A stretch of 61,918 bases of DNA, taken from assembly GCF_025716945.1 (NCBI RefSeq), contig NZ_JAOVZT010000004.1:95865-157782 (forward strand), given 5' to 3'. Numbering within the stretch: the first letter of the stretch is position 1; each line of letters begins with the position of its first letter. Positions 41,955-51,068 of the stretch are shown one piece after another. Under the pieces are notes generated by a model. It was given only the letters and a program-made list of their open reading frames with translations, made no database searches and had not been told where the DNA came from. The DNA comes from Geodermatophilus sp. YIM 151500. GTDB lineage: Bacteria > Actinomycetota > Actinomycetes > Mycobacteriales > Geodermatophilaceae. A program made the position numbers and the translations under genes.

Positions 41955-44000
41955 GTGAAGGGCATCGGGCGGGCCGCCGTCCCGATCGGCGTCGTCGCGA
42001 TCGTGCTCATGCTGGTCGTGCCGCTGCCGGCCGCGGTGCTCGACCTGCTGCTCGGGCTGAACATCACCTGCTCGCTGCTGATCCTGCTGGTCTCGATGCA
42101 GATCAAGCGGCCGCTGGATTTCGCCGTCTTCCCGTCGCTGATCCTCATCGCGACGCTGTTCCGGCTGGCGCTCAACGTGAGCTCGACCCGGCTGGTGCTC
42201 ACCGACGGCTACGCCGGCAAGGTCATCGAGGCGTTCGGGCACTTCGTGATCGGCGGCTCGCTGGTGGTCGGCCTGGTGATCTTCGTGATCCTGACGATCA
42301 TCCAGTTCGTCGTCATCACCAACGGTGCCGGCCGCGTGGCCGAGGTCGGCGCCCGCTTCACCCTCGACGCCCTCCCCGGCAAGCAGATGGCCATCGACGC
42401 CGACCTCAACGCCGGGCTGATCGACGAGACGCAGGCCCGCAAGCGCCGTGCCGAGGTCACCGCCGAGGCCGACTTCTACGGCTCGATGGACGGCGCCAGC
42501 AAGTTCGTCAAGGGCGACGCCATCGCTGGCATCATCGTCACGCTGATCAACCTGATCGGCGGCTTCGCGATCGGCGTCATGCAGCGCGGCATGGCCCCCG
42601 CCGACGCCGTCTCCACCTTCTCGCTGCTGACCGTCGGCGACGGCCTGGTCTCGCAGATCCCGGCCCTGCTGCTCTCCACCGCGACCGGCATCATCGTGAC
42701 CCGGTCGGCGACCGAGGGCGACATGGGCAGCGACCTGATCGGCCAGCTCGGCCGGTTCAAGCAACCGGTGCGCATCGCCGGCGGCGCGGCCCTGGCGCTG
42801 TGCCTCATCCCCGGCCTGCCGAAGCTGCCCTTCCTGCTCGTCGGCGCCGTCTTCCTCGTCACGGCGGCGCGGATGAAGGAGGCGCCGGTCGTCGACGAGG
42901 AGGCCGAGGCCCGGGCGGCCGCCGCCGAGCTCGAGCCCAAGCCCGACTCCCCCGAGGCCATCGCCGAGAAGATGCGGGTCGACCCGCTGGAGCTCGAGGT
43001 CGCCTTCGACCTGGTCGACCTCGTCGACACCGCCCGCGGCGGCGACCTGCTGGACCGGGTCAAGGCGCTGCGCCGGAAGGTCGCCATGGAGACCGGACTG
43101 GTCATCCCGCTGGTCCGCACCCGCGACAACCTCGACCTGCCGGCGTCGCAGTACGTCATCTGGCTCAACGGCGTGCCCGCCGCGAAGGGCATCTCCCCCG
43201 CCGGCACGGTGCTGGCGATCGGCGACGCGCTCGACGGCCTGCCCGGCAAGGCCACCCGGGAGCCGGTGTTCGGCCTGGCCGCCAAGTGGGTGCCGGCCGA
43301 GCTGCAGCGGCAGGCGGAGATGGCCGGGGCCACCGTGGTCGACCGCTCCTCGGTCATCACCACCCACCTGGCCGAGGTCGTGCGGCAGAACGCCGCCGAC
43401 CTGCTCGGCCGCGAGGACGTCCGGCTGCTGGTCGAGATGGTCCGCCGGACGCACCCGATCGTGGTCGAGGAACTCACCCCCGCGCTGCTCACCCTGGGAG
43501 AGGTGCAGCGGGTGTTGCACGCGTTGCTGGCCGAGGGTGTGTCGATCCGTGACCTGGTGCGCATCTTCGAGGCACTCTCCGTGCGTGCCAAGACCTCGAC
43601 CGACCTCGACGGTCTGGTCGAGGCCGCCCGCGCCGCACTCGGCTCGGCGATCAGCCAGCCCTACGTCACGCCGGACGAGCGGCTGCACGTGCTCACCCTC
43701 GACCCGGGCTTCGAGCAGCGCCTGCTCGAGTCGGTCCGGCAGAGCGACGCCGGCCTGGTGCTCGCCCTCGACGCCGGTGCGGTCGACGCCCTCGTCTCCG
43801 GCTGCAGCGGCCTGCTCGAGGAGGCCGAGCGGTCCGGTCTCTCGCCGGTCCTGGTGTGCTCGCCGCAGGTCCGTGCGGCGCTCGCGCGCCTGATGCGCCA
43901 GATCCTCCCGCGCCTGCCGGTCATCTCCTACACCGAGGTGTCCCGGACGGCGCAGATCGAGTCGCTGGGGGTGGTGAGCGGTGCCGTTGCGATCCGTTGA
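41955..44000 (+). CDS. flhA: Flagellar biosynthesis protein FlhA
   Basis: 681 residues. About eight N-terminal spans up to ~300, with the FHIPEP signature RVAEVGARFTLDALPGKQMA then IDADLNAGLID between them, and a large cytoplasmic domain (~340-681) that forms the nonameric substrate-docking ring. GTG 41955. Its 3' end overlaps the FlhF-like gene by 20 bases, indicating coupling. Confidence 0.97.
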   Translation: MKGIGRAAVPIGVVAIVLMLVVPLPAAVLDLLLGLNITCSLLILLVSMQIKRPLDFAVFPSLILIATLFRLALNVSSTRLVLTDGYAGKVIEAFGHFVIGGSLVVGLVIFVILTIIQFVVITNGAGRVAEVGARFTLDALPGKQMAIDADLNAGLIDETQARKRRAEVTAEADFYGSMDGASKFVKGDAIAGIIVTLINLIGGFAIGVMQRGMAPADAVSTFSLLTVGDGLVSQIPALLLSTATGIIVTRSATEGDMGSDLIGQLGRFKQPVRIAGGAALALCLIPGLPKLPFLLVGAVFLVTAARMKEAPVVDEEAEARAAAAELEPKPDSPEAIAEKMRVDPLELEVAFDLVDLVDTARGGDLLDRVKALRRKVAMETGLVIPLVRTRDNLDLPASQYVIWLNGVPAAKGISPAGTVLAIGDALDGLPGKATREPVFGLAAKWVPAELQRQAEMAGATVVDRSSVITTHLAEVVRQNAADLLGREDVRLLVEMVRRTHPIVVEELTPALLTLGEVQRVLHALLAEGVSIRDLVRIFEALSVRAKTSTDLDGLVEAARAALGSAISQPYVTPDERLHVLTLDPGFEQRLLESVRQSDAGLVLALDAGAVDALVSGCSGLLEEAERSGLSPVLVCSPQVRAALARLMRQILPRLPVISYTEVSRTAQIESLGVVSGAVAIR

Positions 44001-47000
44001 GGCCGCGACCCGCGACGACGCGATCGCCGCCGCGCGCGAGCAGTTCGGGGCCTCCGCCCGCGTGGTGGGGGTGCGCCGGGTGCGCTCGGGCGGCGTCCTG
44101 GGCTTCTTCGCCACCGAGCGGTACGTGGCCGAGGTCGACCCGGAACCGGCGCTGCGCCCCGCCGTCCCGGTCCCGGCGCCGTCGCGCGGGACCGACGAGC
44201 CGTCGTCCGGCGCCGAGAATGCCGGCCGGGTGGGGTCGGGCCGGGCGCCGTCCCGCGACTCGTCCGGGTCCGGCGGGCGGACGGCGGCCTCCCGGACGGC
44301 GGCTGCCCGGCCGTCGGCCTCTCCGGCCTCTCCGGCCTCTCCGGCGTCTCCGGTCTCGACGGCGTCCCGCGCGGTCGCGTCCGGACCGGCGTCCCGCGCC
44401 TCGTGGCCGGAGGACGACGCCGCCATCGCCACCCGCGCCCGGACCGCTCCGGCGCGCAACGGCGCCGCGGCCTGGGCCGAGGCCGCCGGGCGGCCCGACC
44501 CCGCCGGCTGGGACGCGCACGTCGAGGACCGCTCGGCTTCGGCCGCGCGGCCCGCCCCGAGCCGGTCCTCGGCCCGACCGACCACGACGTCGCGCGCGTC
44601 CGAGCGGTCATGGACGGCGACCCCGCTGCGCTCGTCCGAGCCGTCCCGGACGGTGACCGCGCCGGCGTCGGCCCGGGCGTCGACGACCGGTGCGTCCCGG
44701 GGGCCTGCTGCCTCCGACGACGACCGGGTCAGCGAGCTCGCCGGACTGCTGGGCGGGGCGTCCGCGGAGCCCACCGGCTACAGCCGGGCCGGCTTCGCCG
44801 CGATGCCCCGGGCCGCCGGGCCGGCGCCGGCCGCCCGGACTCCCTCCGCCTGGCCGGCCTCCACCGTCCCGGCGGACGACGAGGACGACGAGGCCGGCTC
44901 GGCCCTGCCCGCGTCCCCCTCGCCCTTCACCGCCGCGCTCGCGCGGATGGTCGCCGGTGACCCCGACGTCCGGCAGGCCGTCGAGCAGGTGCTCGGCGAG
45001 CCCGTGTCGCCGCTGACCGGTCGGCCCGCCGGGGTCCGGCCGACGGCCGCTCCCGCCGGCGCGACGCGCTCCGGCGGCGACTCGCCCCAGACAGACGACA
45101 GCTCGGTGTGGTCGCGCACGGCGCACCAGGAAGAGGTCCCGGTGGAACTGCACGACCACGCCCCGCTCGGCGCGCACACGCTCGGTGCAGACACCCCGCC
45201 GGACGTCGCCGGGTGGGTCGTCCCGGCGCCGGTCGCGCCCGTGTCACCGCGGGAGGAGGCCATCGCCGAGGTGCTCCGGTCGGCCCTGGCGCAGGGGCAC
45301 TCGGACGAGGCGCTGACCGGCATCCTGCGCCGGGTGCTCGACGGCACGCCGCCGCAGGTGGCCCTCGCCGAGCCGGTGGCGGCGCCGGTCGTCGAGCCGG
45401 TGGTCGAGCCGGTGAGGACGCCGGTCGTAGAGCCCGTGCCGGCTTCGGTCGTCGCGGAGGTGCCGGCGCCGGTCGTCGATTCGACGCCGGTTGACGAGCA
45501 GGTGCCGGCGCCGGTCGCCGCGGAGCTGCCGGCTCCGGCGGCTCCGGCTCCGACGGGGACCGCCTGGGCGGCGCCGACCGGCCTCGCCGAGCCACTGCGG
45601 GGCGGCGTCGAGCTCGACCGGCTCGCTGCCGGGATGGCGTCCTCCGGCATGTGGCTCCCGGACGGGGAGTCCTCGCCGGCCGTGCCGGTCGCTGCCCCCG
45701 TGGCCGAGGCACCCCTCGCCGCTCCGGTCGTCGCGCCCCCTGTCGCCTGGTCTCCCGCCGCCGAGACCCTCGTGGTGGAGACCCCGGCCGTGGAGGCCCC
45801 GGCCGTGCAGACCCCGGTCACCGAGGCACCCCTTGGCTGGTCCCCGGTCGTCGAGACGCCGGTCATCGAGCCCTCGGTGCTGCACGCCCCCGTCGTCGAG
45901 CCCCCGGCGATCGCGGTCGCGGCCGCTGGAGCACCGGTGGCGGGCGTGCCGCAGTCCGTGCTGCTCTTCGGCCCGGACGCGCCCCCGACCGACGACGACG
46001 CCGCCCTCTCGGCGCCGCTGTGGGCTGAGCCGACGCCCCGCCCCGAGGTCGCCCGGCCTCCGGTGCCGGCCGGCGGAAGCGCGCAGGAGGCGACGGGCGC
46101 CGACGTGGAGCTCCACGCGACGGACGCGGCCGCGGCCGACACCGTGACCGACACCGTGACCGACACCGTGACCGACACCGCGGCCGACGCTGGCTGCTCG
46201 GACCGGTCCGAGCTCAGCACCCCGGGCACCACGGCCCCCGAGGCCGGCAGCGCAGCGGCCGACGAGGCCGTCGTCGCTGTGGCCGAGGCCGTCGTCCCTG
46301 TGGCCGAGGCCGTCGTCCCTGTGGCCGAGGAAGCCGCCGCCGGCACGGTCGAGCAGGCCGCCGCGCCGGCCGCCGAGTCGGCCACCGCATCCGACGAGGG
46401 CGCCGGAGTGCTGGCGCCGCTGCTGGCCCGGACCGCGAGCGACCCCGCACCGCTGTCGCTCGACGCGACCACGGTCATGCCGCCGCTGTCCCTGCTGCCG
46501 CCGCTGCCCGGCCGCCCGCACCGTGGCCGGCCGCCGGTGCCGCCGGCGCGACCGTCGGGCTCGCGACCCGCCGTCCCGGTGGCTCCGCCTGCGCCGTCGA
46601 CGCCCGCACCGGGTGACGACCACGGCACGGCACCCGACGCGACGCGCCGCTTCGAGGCGCTGGCGACCGTGACCCGCCTGCCCGTCGCCCTCCTCCCGGC
46701 GGATGCCCCCGCTGAGGAGACCGAGGAGGGCCGCCCCGGACCGGCCGACGTCGACGCCGGCGTCGCGGCCGCCGCTCGGGTGGACGCCACCGACGCCCGG
46801 ACCCGACCCCAGGCGGGCGACGCCGCGCGGGTGACGACCACCGACCCGGAGCCCGCCGCGACGGCGTCCCCCGCCGAGCGGTGGGCCACCGCACCGGCTG
46901 CGTCGCCGGTCGAGCCGGCCCGCTCCGGTGGGGCGCGCCCCACGGAGCCGACCGTCGCCGCGACCCCGGCGCAGCCCGCCGAGGCCGCCCCGGCTCCTGC

Positions 47001-47793
47001 GGCGCCCACCGTGGCAGCGCCCGCCGTGGTCGCAGCCGCCGCACCCGCTGTCCGCCGTCCCCGGGCCACCGAGAACCGGCACGCGACCGGTGCGGCCGTG
47101 GCGCCCGCCGGCGCGACCCCGGCCGCCGACGTGGTGCAGCGGCTGGTGGCCCTCGGCCTGCCGGAGCGGGTGCTCGGCGGGTCGTTCGCGGCCGACGCCG
47201 AGGTCTCGGGCACCTACGCGGCACTGACCCGCGCGCTGGCCGGCCGGCTGCCGGTGGCCCCGGAACTGCCGAGCGGGCCCGGCGAGGTGCTGTTCGTGGT
47301 CGGCCCGGGCGTCGAGACGCTGCGGGCCGCGCGGTCGCTGGCCGCATCGCTGCGGCTGGACCCCGACCGCGTGCAGTGGGCGACCCGGGGCGACCTGGCC
47401 GGCCTGGCGCCGGAGGGCAGCCGGATGACGACCATCGACGCGGCGATCGACCGCCGTCAGGAGGCGGCCGCGGCGGGCACCATGACCATCGTCGCGGTCG
47501 ACGCCCCGCTGCGCACCGACGCCTACTGGATGGCGCAGATGACCGCCGTCTGGACGCCGGCCGCGGTGTGGGCCGTCGTCGAGGCCACCCGCAAGCCCGA
47601 GGACCTCGAGGCCTGGCTCGACGGCCTGGCGCGGGTCGACGCCCTGGTCGTGCAGGACACCGACCTGTCGGCCGACCCGGCCGCGGTGCTGCGCCGGGTG
47701 GCGACGCCCGTGGCCCTCCTGGACGGCGTCCGGGCGACCCCGCACCGCTGGGCCTCGCTGCTGTGCGAGCGGCTGGAGACGCCGCAGGCATGA
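43981..47793 (+). CDS. FlhF-like protein, giant linker, degenerate GTPase domain
   Basis: 1270 residues against ~350-500 for usual FlhF. Residues 1-55 (MPLRSVEAATRDDAIAAARE then QFGASARVVGVRRVRSGGVL) match the FlhF N-terminal B domain. Residues ~60-1040 are disordered, Pro/Ala/Val/Glu-rich, with several DNA tandem repeats. Residues ~1055-1270 resemble the SRP-type N-G domain: VVQRLVALGLPERVLGGSFA, then the strand and loop LFVVGPGVETLRAARSLA where a P-loop GPTGVGKTT would be expected. The Lys and Thr of the loop are absent, so GTP binding is unlikely. It follows flhA as FlhF does elsewhere; it may set flagellar position without GTPase activity. Confidence 0.7.
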   Translation: MPLRSVEAATRDDAIAAAREQFGASARVVGVRRVRSGGVLGFFATERYVAEVDPEPALRPAVPVPAPSRGTDEPSSGAENAGRVGSGRAPSRDSSGSGGRTAASRTAAARPSASPASPASPASPVSTASRAVASGPASRASWPEDDAAIATRARTAPARNGAAAWAEAAGRPDPAGWDAHVEDRSASAARPAPSRSSARPTTTSRASERSWTATPLRSSEPSRTVTAPASARASTTGASRGPAASDDDRVSELAGLLGGASAEPTGYSRAGFAAMPRAAGPAPAARTPSAWPASTVPADDEDDEAGSALPASPSPFTAALARMVAGDPDVRQAVEQVLGEPVSPLTGRPAGVRPTAAPAGATRSGGDSPQTDDSSVWSRTAHQEEVPVELHDHAPLGAHTLGADTPPDVAGWVVPAPVAPVSPREEAIAEVLRSALAQGHSDEALTGILRRVLDGTPPQVALAEPVAAPVVEPVVEPVRTPVVEPVPASVVAEVPAPVVDSTPVDEQVPAPVAAELPAPAAPAPTGTAWAAPTGLAEPLRGGVELDRLAAGMASSGMWLPDGESSPAVPVAAPVAEAPLAAPVVAPPVAWSPAAETLVVETPAVEAPAVQTPVTEAPLGWSPVVETPVIEPSVLHAPVVEPPAIAVAAAGAPVAGVPQSVLLFGPDAPPTDDDAALSAPLWAEPTPRPEVARPPVPAGGSAQEATGADVELHATDAAAADTVTDTVTDTVTDTAADAGCSDRSELSTPGTTAPEAGSAAADEAVVAVAEAVVPVAEAVVPVAEEAAAGTVEQAAAPAAESATASDEGAGVLAPLLARTASDPAPLSLDATTVMPPLSLLPPLPGRPHRGRPPVPPARPSGSRPAVPVAPPAPSTPAPGDDHGTAPDATRRFEALATVTRLPVALLPADAPAEETEEGRPGPADVDAGVAAAARVDATDARTRPQAGDAARVTTTDPEPAATASPAERWATAPAASPVEPARSGGARPTEPTVAATPAQPAEAAPAPAAPTVAAPAVVAAAAPAVRRPRATENRHATGAAVAPAGATPAADVVQRLVALGLPERVLGGSFAADAEVSGTYAALTRALAGRLPVAPELPSGPGEVLFVVGPGVETLRAARSLAASLRLDPDRVQWATRGDLAGLAPEGSRMTTIDAAIDRRQEAAAAGTMTIVAVDAPLRTDAYWMAQMTAVWTPAAVWAVVEATRKPEDLEAWLDGLARVDALVVQDTDLSADPAAVLRRVATPVALLDGVRATPHRWASLLCERLETPQA
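44317..44352 (+). repeat. 9-bp tandem repeat, coding
   Basis: Four units of gcctctccg (the last gcgtctccg) encode ASP repeats in the linker of the FlhF-like protein. Confidence 0.8.
46138..46185 (+). repeat. 12-bp tandem repeat, coding
   Basis: Three identical units gacaccgtgacc and a fourth variant gacaccgcggcc encode DTVT repeats in the linker of the FlhF-like protein. Confidence 0.85.
46261..46329 (+). repeat. 21-bp tandem repeat, coding
   Basis: Two perfect units starting gtggccgaggccgtcgtcc at 46279 and 46300, with partial units on both sides, encode VAEAVVP repeats. Confidence 0.8.
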
Positions 47794-48032
47794 GTCCGCT
47801 GCGCTGGGACGTGCTCGCCGTCGGGTTCGTGCTGGCCCTGCCGGTGCTCGCGCTCGGTGCGCGCGGTGACTTCACCCTCGAGGAGGTCACCAGCCGGCTG
47901 CCGTGGTGCCTGCTCGCTGGGTGGGCGGCGGTCGCGCTGCTGCGCTGGGCCGGGACGCCGCCGCCGGCGCCACGCCGCCGTCCGCCGTCCCGGGCCGGGG
48001 CGCCCGGAGCGGACGACGCCCCCGCGTCCTGA
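47790..48032 (+). CDS. Small membrane protein at end of flagellar run
   Basis: 80 residues. Two hydrophobic segments, ~8-24 (VLAVGFVLALPVLALGA) and ~39-54 (PWCLLAGWAAVALLRWA), then a basic Pro/Arg-rich tail. ATG 47790 overlaps the preceding stop region (GCATGA), so it is coupled to the FlhF-like gene. No family recognised. It may be a membrane partner of that protein; this is inferred only from coupling. Confidence 0.6.
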   Translation: MSPLRWDVLAVGFVLALPVLALGARGDFTLEEVTSRLPWCLLAGWAAVALLRWAGTPPPAPRRRPPSRAGAPGADDAPAS

Positions 48033-48069
48033 TCCCGCCGGGTCCTGATCCCGCAGCGGTGCTGGCCGA

Positions 48070-48137
48070 CTCTTGCGGTGCCGTTCGCACTCCAGCGGTG
48101 CTGCACCACCGCAGGAGTGTCACGGGCGCCGCAAGAG
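48070..48137. repeat. Nested hairpin element D
   Basis: CTCTTGCGGTGCC (48070-48082) pairs with GGCGCCGCAAGAG (48125-48137) with one G-T pair; inside, CACTCC pairs with GGAGTG and GCGGTG with CACCGC around a 6-base loop. A partial relative of one arm, GCACCGCAAGAG, lies at 49206-49217, so the gene at 48205 is flanked on both sides. Confidence 0.75.
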
Positions 48138-48204
48138 CGAGTCGTCCGTCCACAGATCGCCGTCGTGCCCCCCACCGGCGCCGACGCGCCACGATGCTCG
48201 GCAG

Positions 48205-49134
48205 GTGCTCGATCCCCCGGAACCGGACGCGGAGCTGCTGCGGCGCGACGAGGCACTGCGGCTCGGCTGGTCGGACGCCGAGCTCGCCCGCATGGTGCGT
48301 CGGCGCGAGCTGGCCCGGGTCCGCCGCGGCAGCTATGCCCGCTCGGTTCCTTCGGACGCCGCCGTCCGTCACCGGCTCGTGGTCGCGGCCACGGTTGCCG
48401 AGCTGCGCCTGCCGGCCGTGGTGAGCCACACGTCGGCCGCCGTCCTCCACGGCCTCCCGCTCCGGGATGCAGCGCTCGATCGCGTGCACGTCCTCCGACG
48501 TCCCCCGGCCAGTGGCAGCGGCAGTGCCCGGGTGCACCTGCGGATCGCGCGGCTGGACGACGAGCACCTCGACGTGGTCGATGGCATCCCGGTCACCGAC
48601 GTGGCACGGACCGTCGTCGACGTCGCGCGGACGGTCCCGTTCGAGCCGGCGGTCGTGGTCGCCGACGCGGCGCTGTTCTCACGCCGGACCTCCCGCGCGG
48701 CGCTCACCGCGTGCCTCGCGGGCATGGGCGCGGTGCCGGGATGTCGTCGCGCTGCCCGTGTGCTCGCCTTCGCCGACGGCCTCAGCGAGAGCGTGGGTGA
48801 GAGCCGCAGCCGCGTGCTGGTGCACCGATCGGGCCTGCCCGCTCCCGACCTGCAGGTCCGGCTGCTGCGGCCCGACCGGTCCGTCGCCGCGCGTTGCGAC
48901 TTCGGCTGGCGCAGCTGCCGGACGGTGGCCGAGTTCGACGGGCGGGTGAAGTACGGCCGCCTCCTCCGCCCCGGTCAGGAGCCCGGCGACGTCGTCTTCG
49001 AGGAGAAGCGCCGCGAGGACGAGGTGCGCGACCTCGGCTGGCAGGTGGCCCGCTGGACCTGGGCCGACCTGTCGGCTCCCGACCTCGTCGCGCAGCGGTT
49101 GCGCCGGGCCTTCGGCCGCGGCCGACATGACTGA
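48205..49134 (+). CDS. AbiEi-antitoxin-like / DUF559-type protein
   Basis: 309 residues from GTG 48205 (start uncertain, weak ribosome site). The N-terminus (LRRDEALRLGWSDAELARMV then RRRELARVRRGSYARS) is the winged-helix pattern of AbiEi-type antitoxin domains; the middle (VSHTSAAVLHGLPL, VTDVARTVVDVARTVPFEPA) is typical of the same actinobacterial family; the C-terminal ~100 residues, with CDFGWRSCRTVAEFDGRVKYG and RREDEVRDLGWQVARWTWAD, resemble a PD-(D/E)XK-like endonuclease fold. No AbiEii toxin is adjacent, so a toxin-antitoxin role is not shown. Flanked by hairpin repeats. Confidence 0.65.
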   Translation: MLDPPEPDAELLRRDEALRLGWSDAELARMVRRRELARVRRGSYARSVPSDAAVRHRLVVAATVAELRLPAVVSHTSAAVLHGLPLRDAALDRVHVLRRPPASGSGSARVHLRIARLDDEHLDVVDGIPVTDVARTVVDVARTVPFEPAVVVADAALFSRRTSRAALTACLAGMGAVPGCRRAARVLAFADGLSESVGESRSRVLVHRSGLPAPDLQVRLLRPDRSVAARCDFGWRSCRTVAEFDGRVKYGRLLRPGQEPGDVVFEEKRREDEVRDLGWQVARWTWADLSAPDLVAQRLRRAFGRGRHD

Positions 49135-49251
49135 CCGCCCCGCGGCCCGCTCCCGCGGTGGTGCCGCCGGCCTTGCGGGCCTGCATGACCGCAACGGCTC
49201 GAGCAGCACCGCAAGAGCTGGCGGAGCCGGGCCCGCCCGACACGCCGCGGG

Positions 49252-50547
49252 TCAGAGCGGCAGGTCCTCCAGCATCTCGGTGACCAGGGCCGCGATCGGC
49301 GAGCGCTCGGAGCGGGTCAGGGTCACGTGGGCGAACAGCGGGTGGCCCTTCAGCGTGTCGACGACCGCGGTGATCCCGTCGTGCCGGCCGACCCGCAGGT
49401 TGTCGCGCTGGGCGACGTCGTGCGTGAGCACCACGCGGGAGCCCGAGCCGAGCCGCGACAGCACCGTGAGCAGCACCCCGCGCTCGAGCGACTGCGCCTC
49501 GTCGACGATCACGAACGAGTCGTGCAGCGACCGGCCGCGGATGTGGGTCAGCGGCAGCACCTCGATCAGGTCGCGGGCGGCGATCTCGTCGAGCACCTCC
49601 GACGACACCAGCGCGCCGAGGGTGTCGTAGACCGCCTGGGCCCACGGCGACATCTTCTCGCCCTCGCTGCCCGGCAGGTAGCCCAGCTCCTGCCCGCCGA
49701 CGGCGTACAGCGGCCGGAAGATCACGACCTTCTTGTGCGCCCGCCGCTCCAGCACCGACTCCAACCCCGCGCACAGCGCCAGCGCCGACTTGCCGGTGCC
49801 GGCCCGCCCGCCGAGCGAGACGATGCCGATCTCCGGGTCGAGCAGCAGGTCGAGGGCGATCCGCTGCTCCGCCGACCGGCCGTGCAGCCCGAAGGCCTCC
49901 CGGTCGCCGCGCACCAGGCGGACCTGCTTGTCGGGCGTGACCCGGCCCAGCGCCGAGCCGCGCGAGGAGAGCAGCACCAGCCCGGTGTGGGTCGGCAGCT
50001 CCGCCGCCGCGGGGGCGAAGACCTCGCCGGTGTCGTACAGCGCGGACAGCTCCGCGTCGTCGAGCCGCACCTCGGCCATGCCGGTCCACCCGGCGTCGAC
50101 GGCGTCGTGCGCCCGGTACTCGTCGGCCTCCAGCCCGACCGCCGCGGCCTTGACCCGCAACGGCACGTCCTTGGTGATCAGGCAGACGTCGCGGCCCTCG
50201 GACCGCAGGTTGAGCGCGACCACCATGATCCGGCTGTCGTTGCTGTCGTTGCGGAAGCCGGCCGGCAGCACTCCCGGGTCGCTGTGGTTGAGCTCCACGT
50301 GCAGCGTGCCGCCGTCCTCACCGATCGGCACCGGCGCGTCGAGCCGCCCGTGCCGCACCCGCAGGTCGTCGAGCATCCGCAGCGACTGCCGGGCGAACCA
50401 GCCCAGTTCCGGGTGGTGCCGCTTGTCCTCCAGCTCACCGATGACGACCAGCGGGAGCACCACGTCGGCGTCCCCGAAGCGCAGCAGCGCCCCGGGGTCG
50501 GACAGCAGGACGGAGGTGTCGAGGACGTACGTACGGCGAGTGCTCAC
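49252..50547 (-). CDS. PhoH2-type protein: PIN RNase domain fused to PhoH ATPase
   Basis: 431 residues from GTG 50547 behind AGGGGAG; longer upstream frame lacks support. The N-terminal PIN domain (~5-135) has [12 protein letters not shown] and the acidic residues of a VapC-like RNase. The C-terminal PhoH domain (~240-431) has Walker [11 protein letters not shown] and Walker [12 protein letters not shown]. PhoH2 proteins of this type act as RNA helicase-RNases. No vapB-like small antitoxin gene is seen upstream. In Mycobacterium the orthologue lies close to fum and glpX. Confidence 0.9.
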   Translation of the reverse strand: MSTRRTYVLDTSVLLSDPGALLRFGDADVVLPLVVIGELEDKRHHPELGWFARQSLRMLDDLRVRHGRLDAPVPIGEDGGTLHVELNHSDPGVLPAGFRNDSNDSRIMVVALNLRSEGRDVCLITKDVPLRVKAAAVGLEADEYRAHDAVDAGWTGMAEVRLDDAELSALYDTGEVFAPAAAELPTHTGLVLLSSRGSALGRVTPDKQVRLVRGDREAFGLHGRSAEQRIALDLLLDPEIGIVSLGGRAGTGKSALALCAGLESVLERRAHKKVVIFRPLYAVGGQELGYLPGSEGEKMSPWAQAVYDTLGALVSSEVLDEIAARDLIEVLPLTHIRGRSLHDSFVIVDEAQSLERGVLLTVLSRLGSGSRVVLTHDVAQRDNLRVGRHDGITAVVDTLKGHPLFAHVTLTRSERSPIAALVTEMLEDLPL

Positions 50548-50894
50548 GATCCGACTCCCCTGGGGTGCGCGTGCTGCACCCCGGCTCGAAGGTGGCCGGG
50601 CCCCGGCACAGGGGCCGGGCGCCGGCCCCCCTGGTTCGACGAACTCGTTCGCACCAACCGGGCCTCCCGCGGACGGCGAGGTGAGCTCGCCCTCCACCGC
50701 GGACGGTAGGGCCGACAGATGACAGAAGCGTGTCCACCACCCCAAAAGGGAGCCGGCGTGTCACTCGGACGGAGCATCCGCCACAGCCGAACCAGGGGAC
50801 CCGTCCGCGGCGGCACCTCGCCTTCGACACCGGCGGACGACGAGGGCGCCACCAGCAGCCGCCCGCCGGACGACGGACCGGCTCCGGCTCCGGC
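50548..50894. other. 347-base gap upstream of the phoH2-like gene, nothing recognised
   Basis: Apart from the ribosome site of the phoH2-like gene (50553-50565) no promoter consensus, hairpin or small gene was identified. The sequence is GC-rich with short GGCTCC repeats at 50880-50895. Confidence 0.5.
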
Positions 50895-51065
50895 TCAGCG
50901 GCCGCGGGCCAGCGCCGCCAGCGCCCAGACCAGGGGCACCAGCAGCACCGGCCACTGCACCGCCGGGTCGCCCAGCCGCACCAGCCCCGCCACCAGGAGC
51001 GCGGCGAGCCAGGCCGCCGTCCACAGGCCCAGGACGCGCGCCTCCGCGGGAGTGCGCCGGGCCAC
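50895..51065 (-). CDS. Small two-span membrane protein, 56 aa
   Basis: 56 residues from GTG 51065, three bases after the stop of the DUF885-like gene. Two hydrophobic segments: ~11-29 (VLGLWTAAWLAALLVAGLV) and ~36-52 (VQWPVLLVPLVWALAAL), with a short charged loop and a basic end (ARGR). Codon pattern and tight spacing support a real gene that is too short for routine callers. Function unknown. Confidence 0.5.
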   Translation of the reverse strand: MARRTPAEARVLGLWTAAWLAALLVAGLVRLGDPAVQWPVLLVPLVWALAALARGR

Positions 51066-51068
51066 CGG

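Noticed and set aside
39702-44774. Very long minus-strand open frame (over 1600 codons) opposite fliR-flhB-flhA
   Set aside because: High-GC codon bias keeps the antisense frame open. Its sequence is low-complexity Arg/His/Gly/Gln without domains, while the plus strand carries recognisable flagellar proteins.
48205-49134. Complete AbiE toxin-antitoxin system
   Set aside because: No AbiEii-type nucleotidyltransferase gene is adjacent; only the AbiEi-like N-terminal domain is seen.
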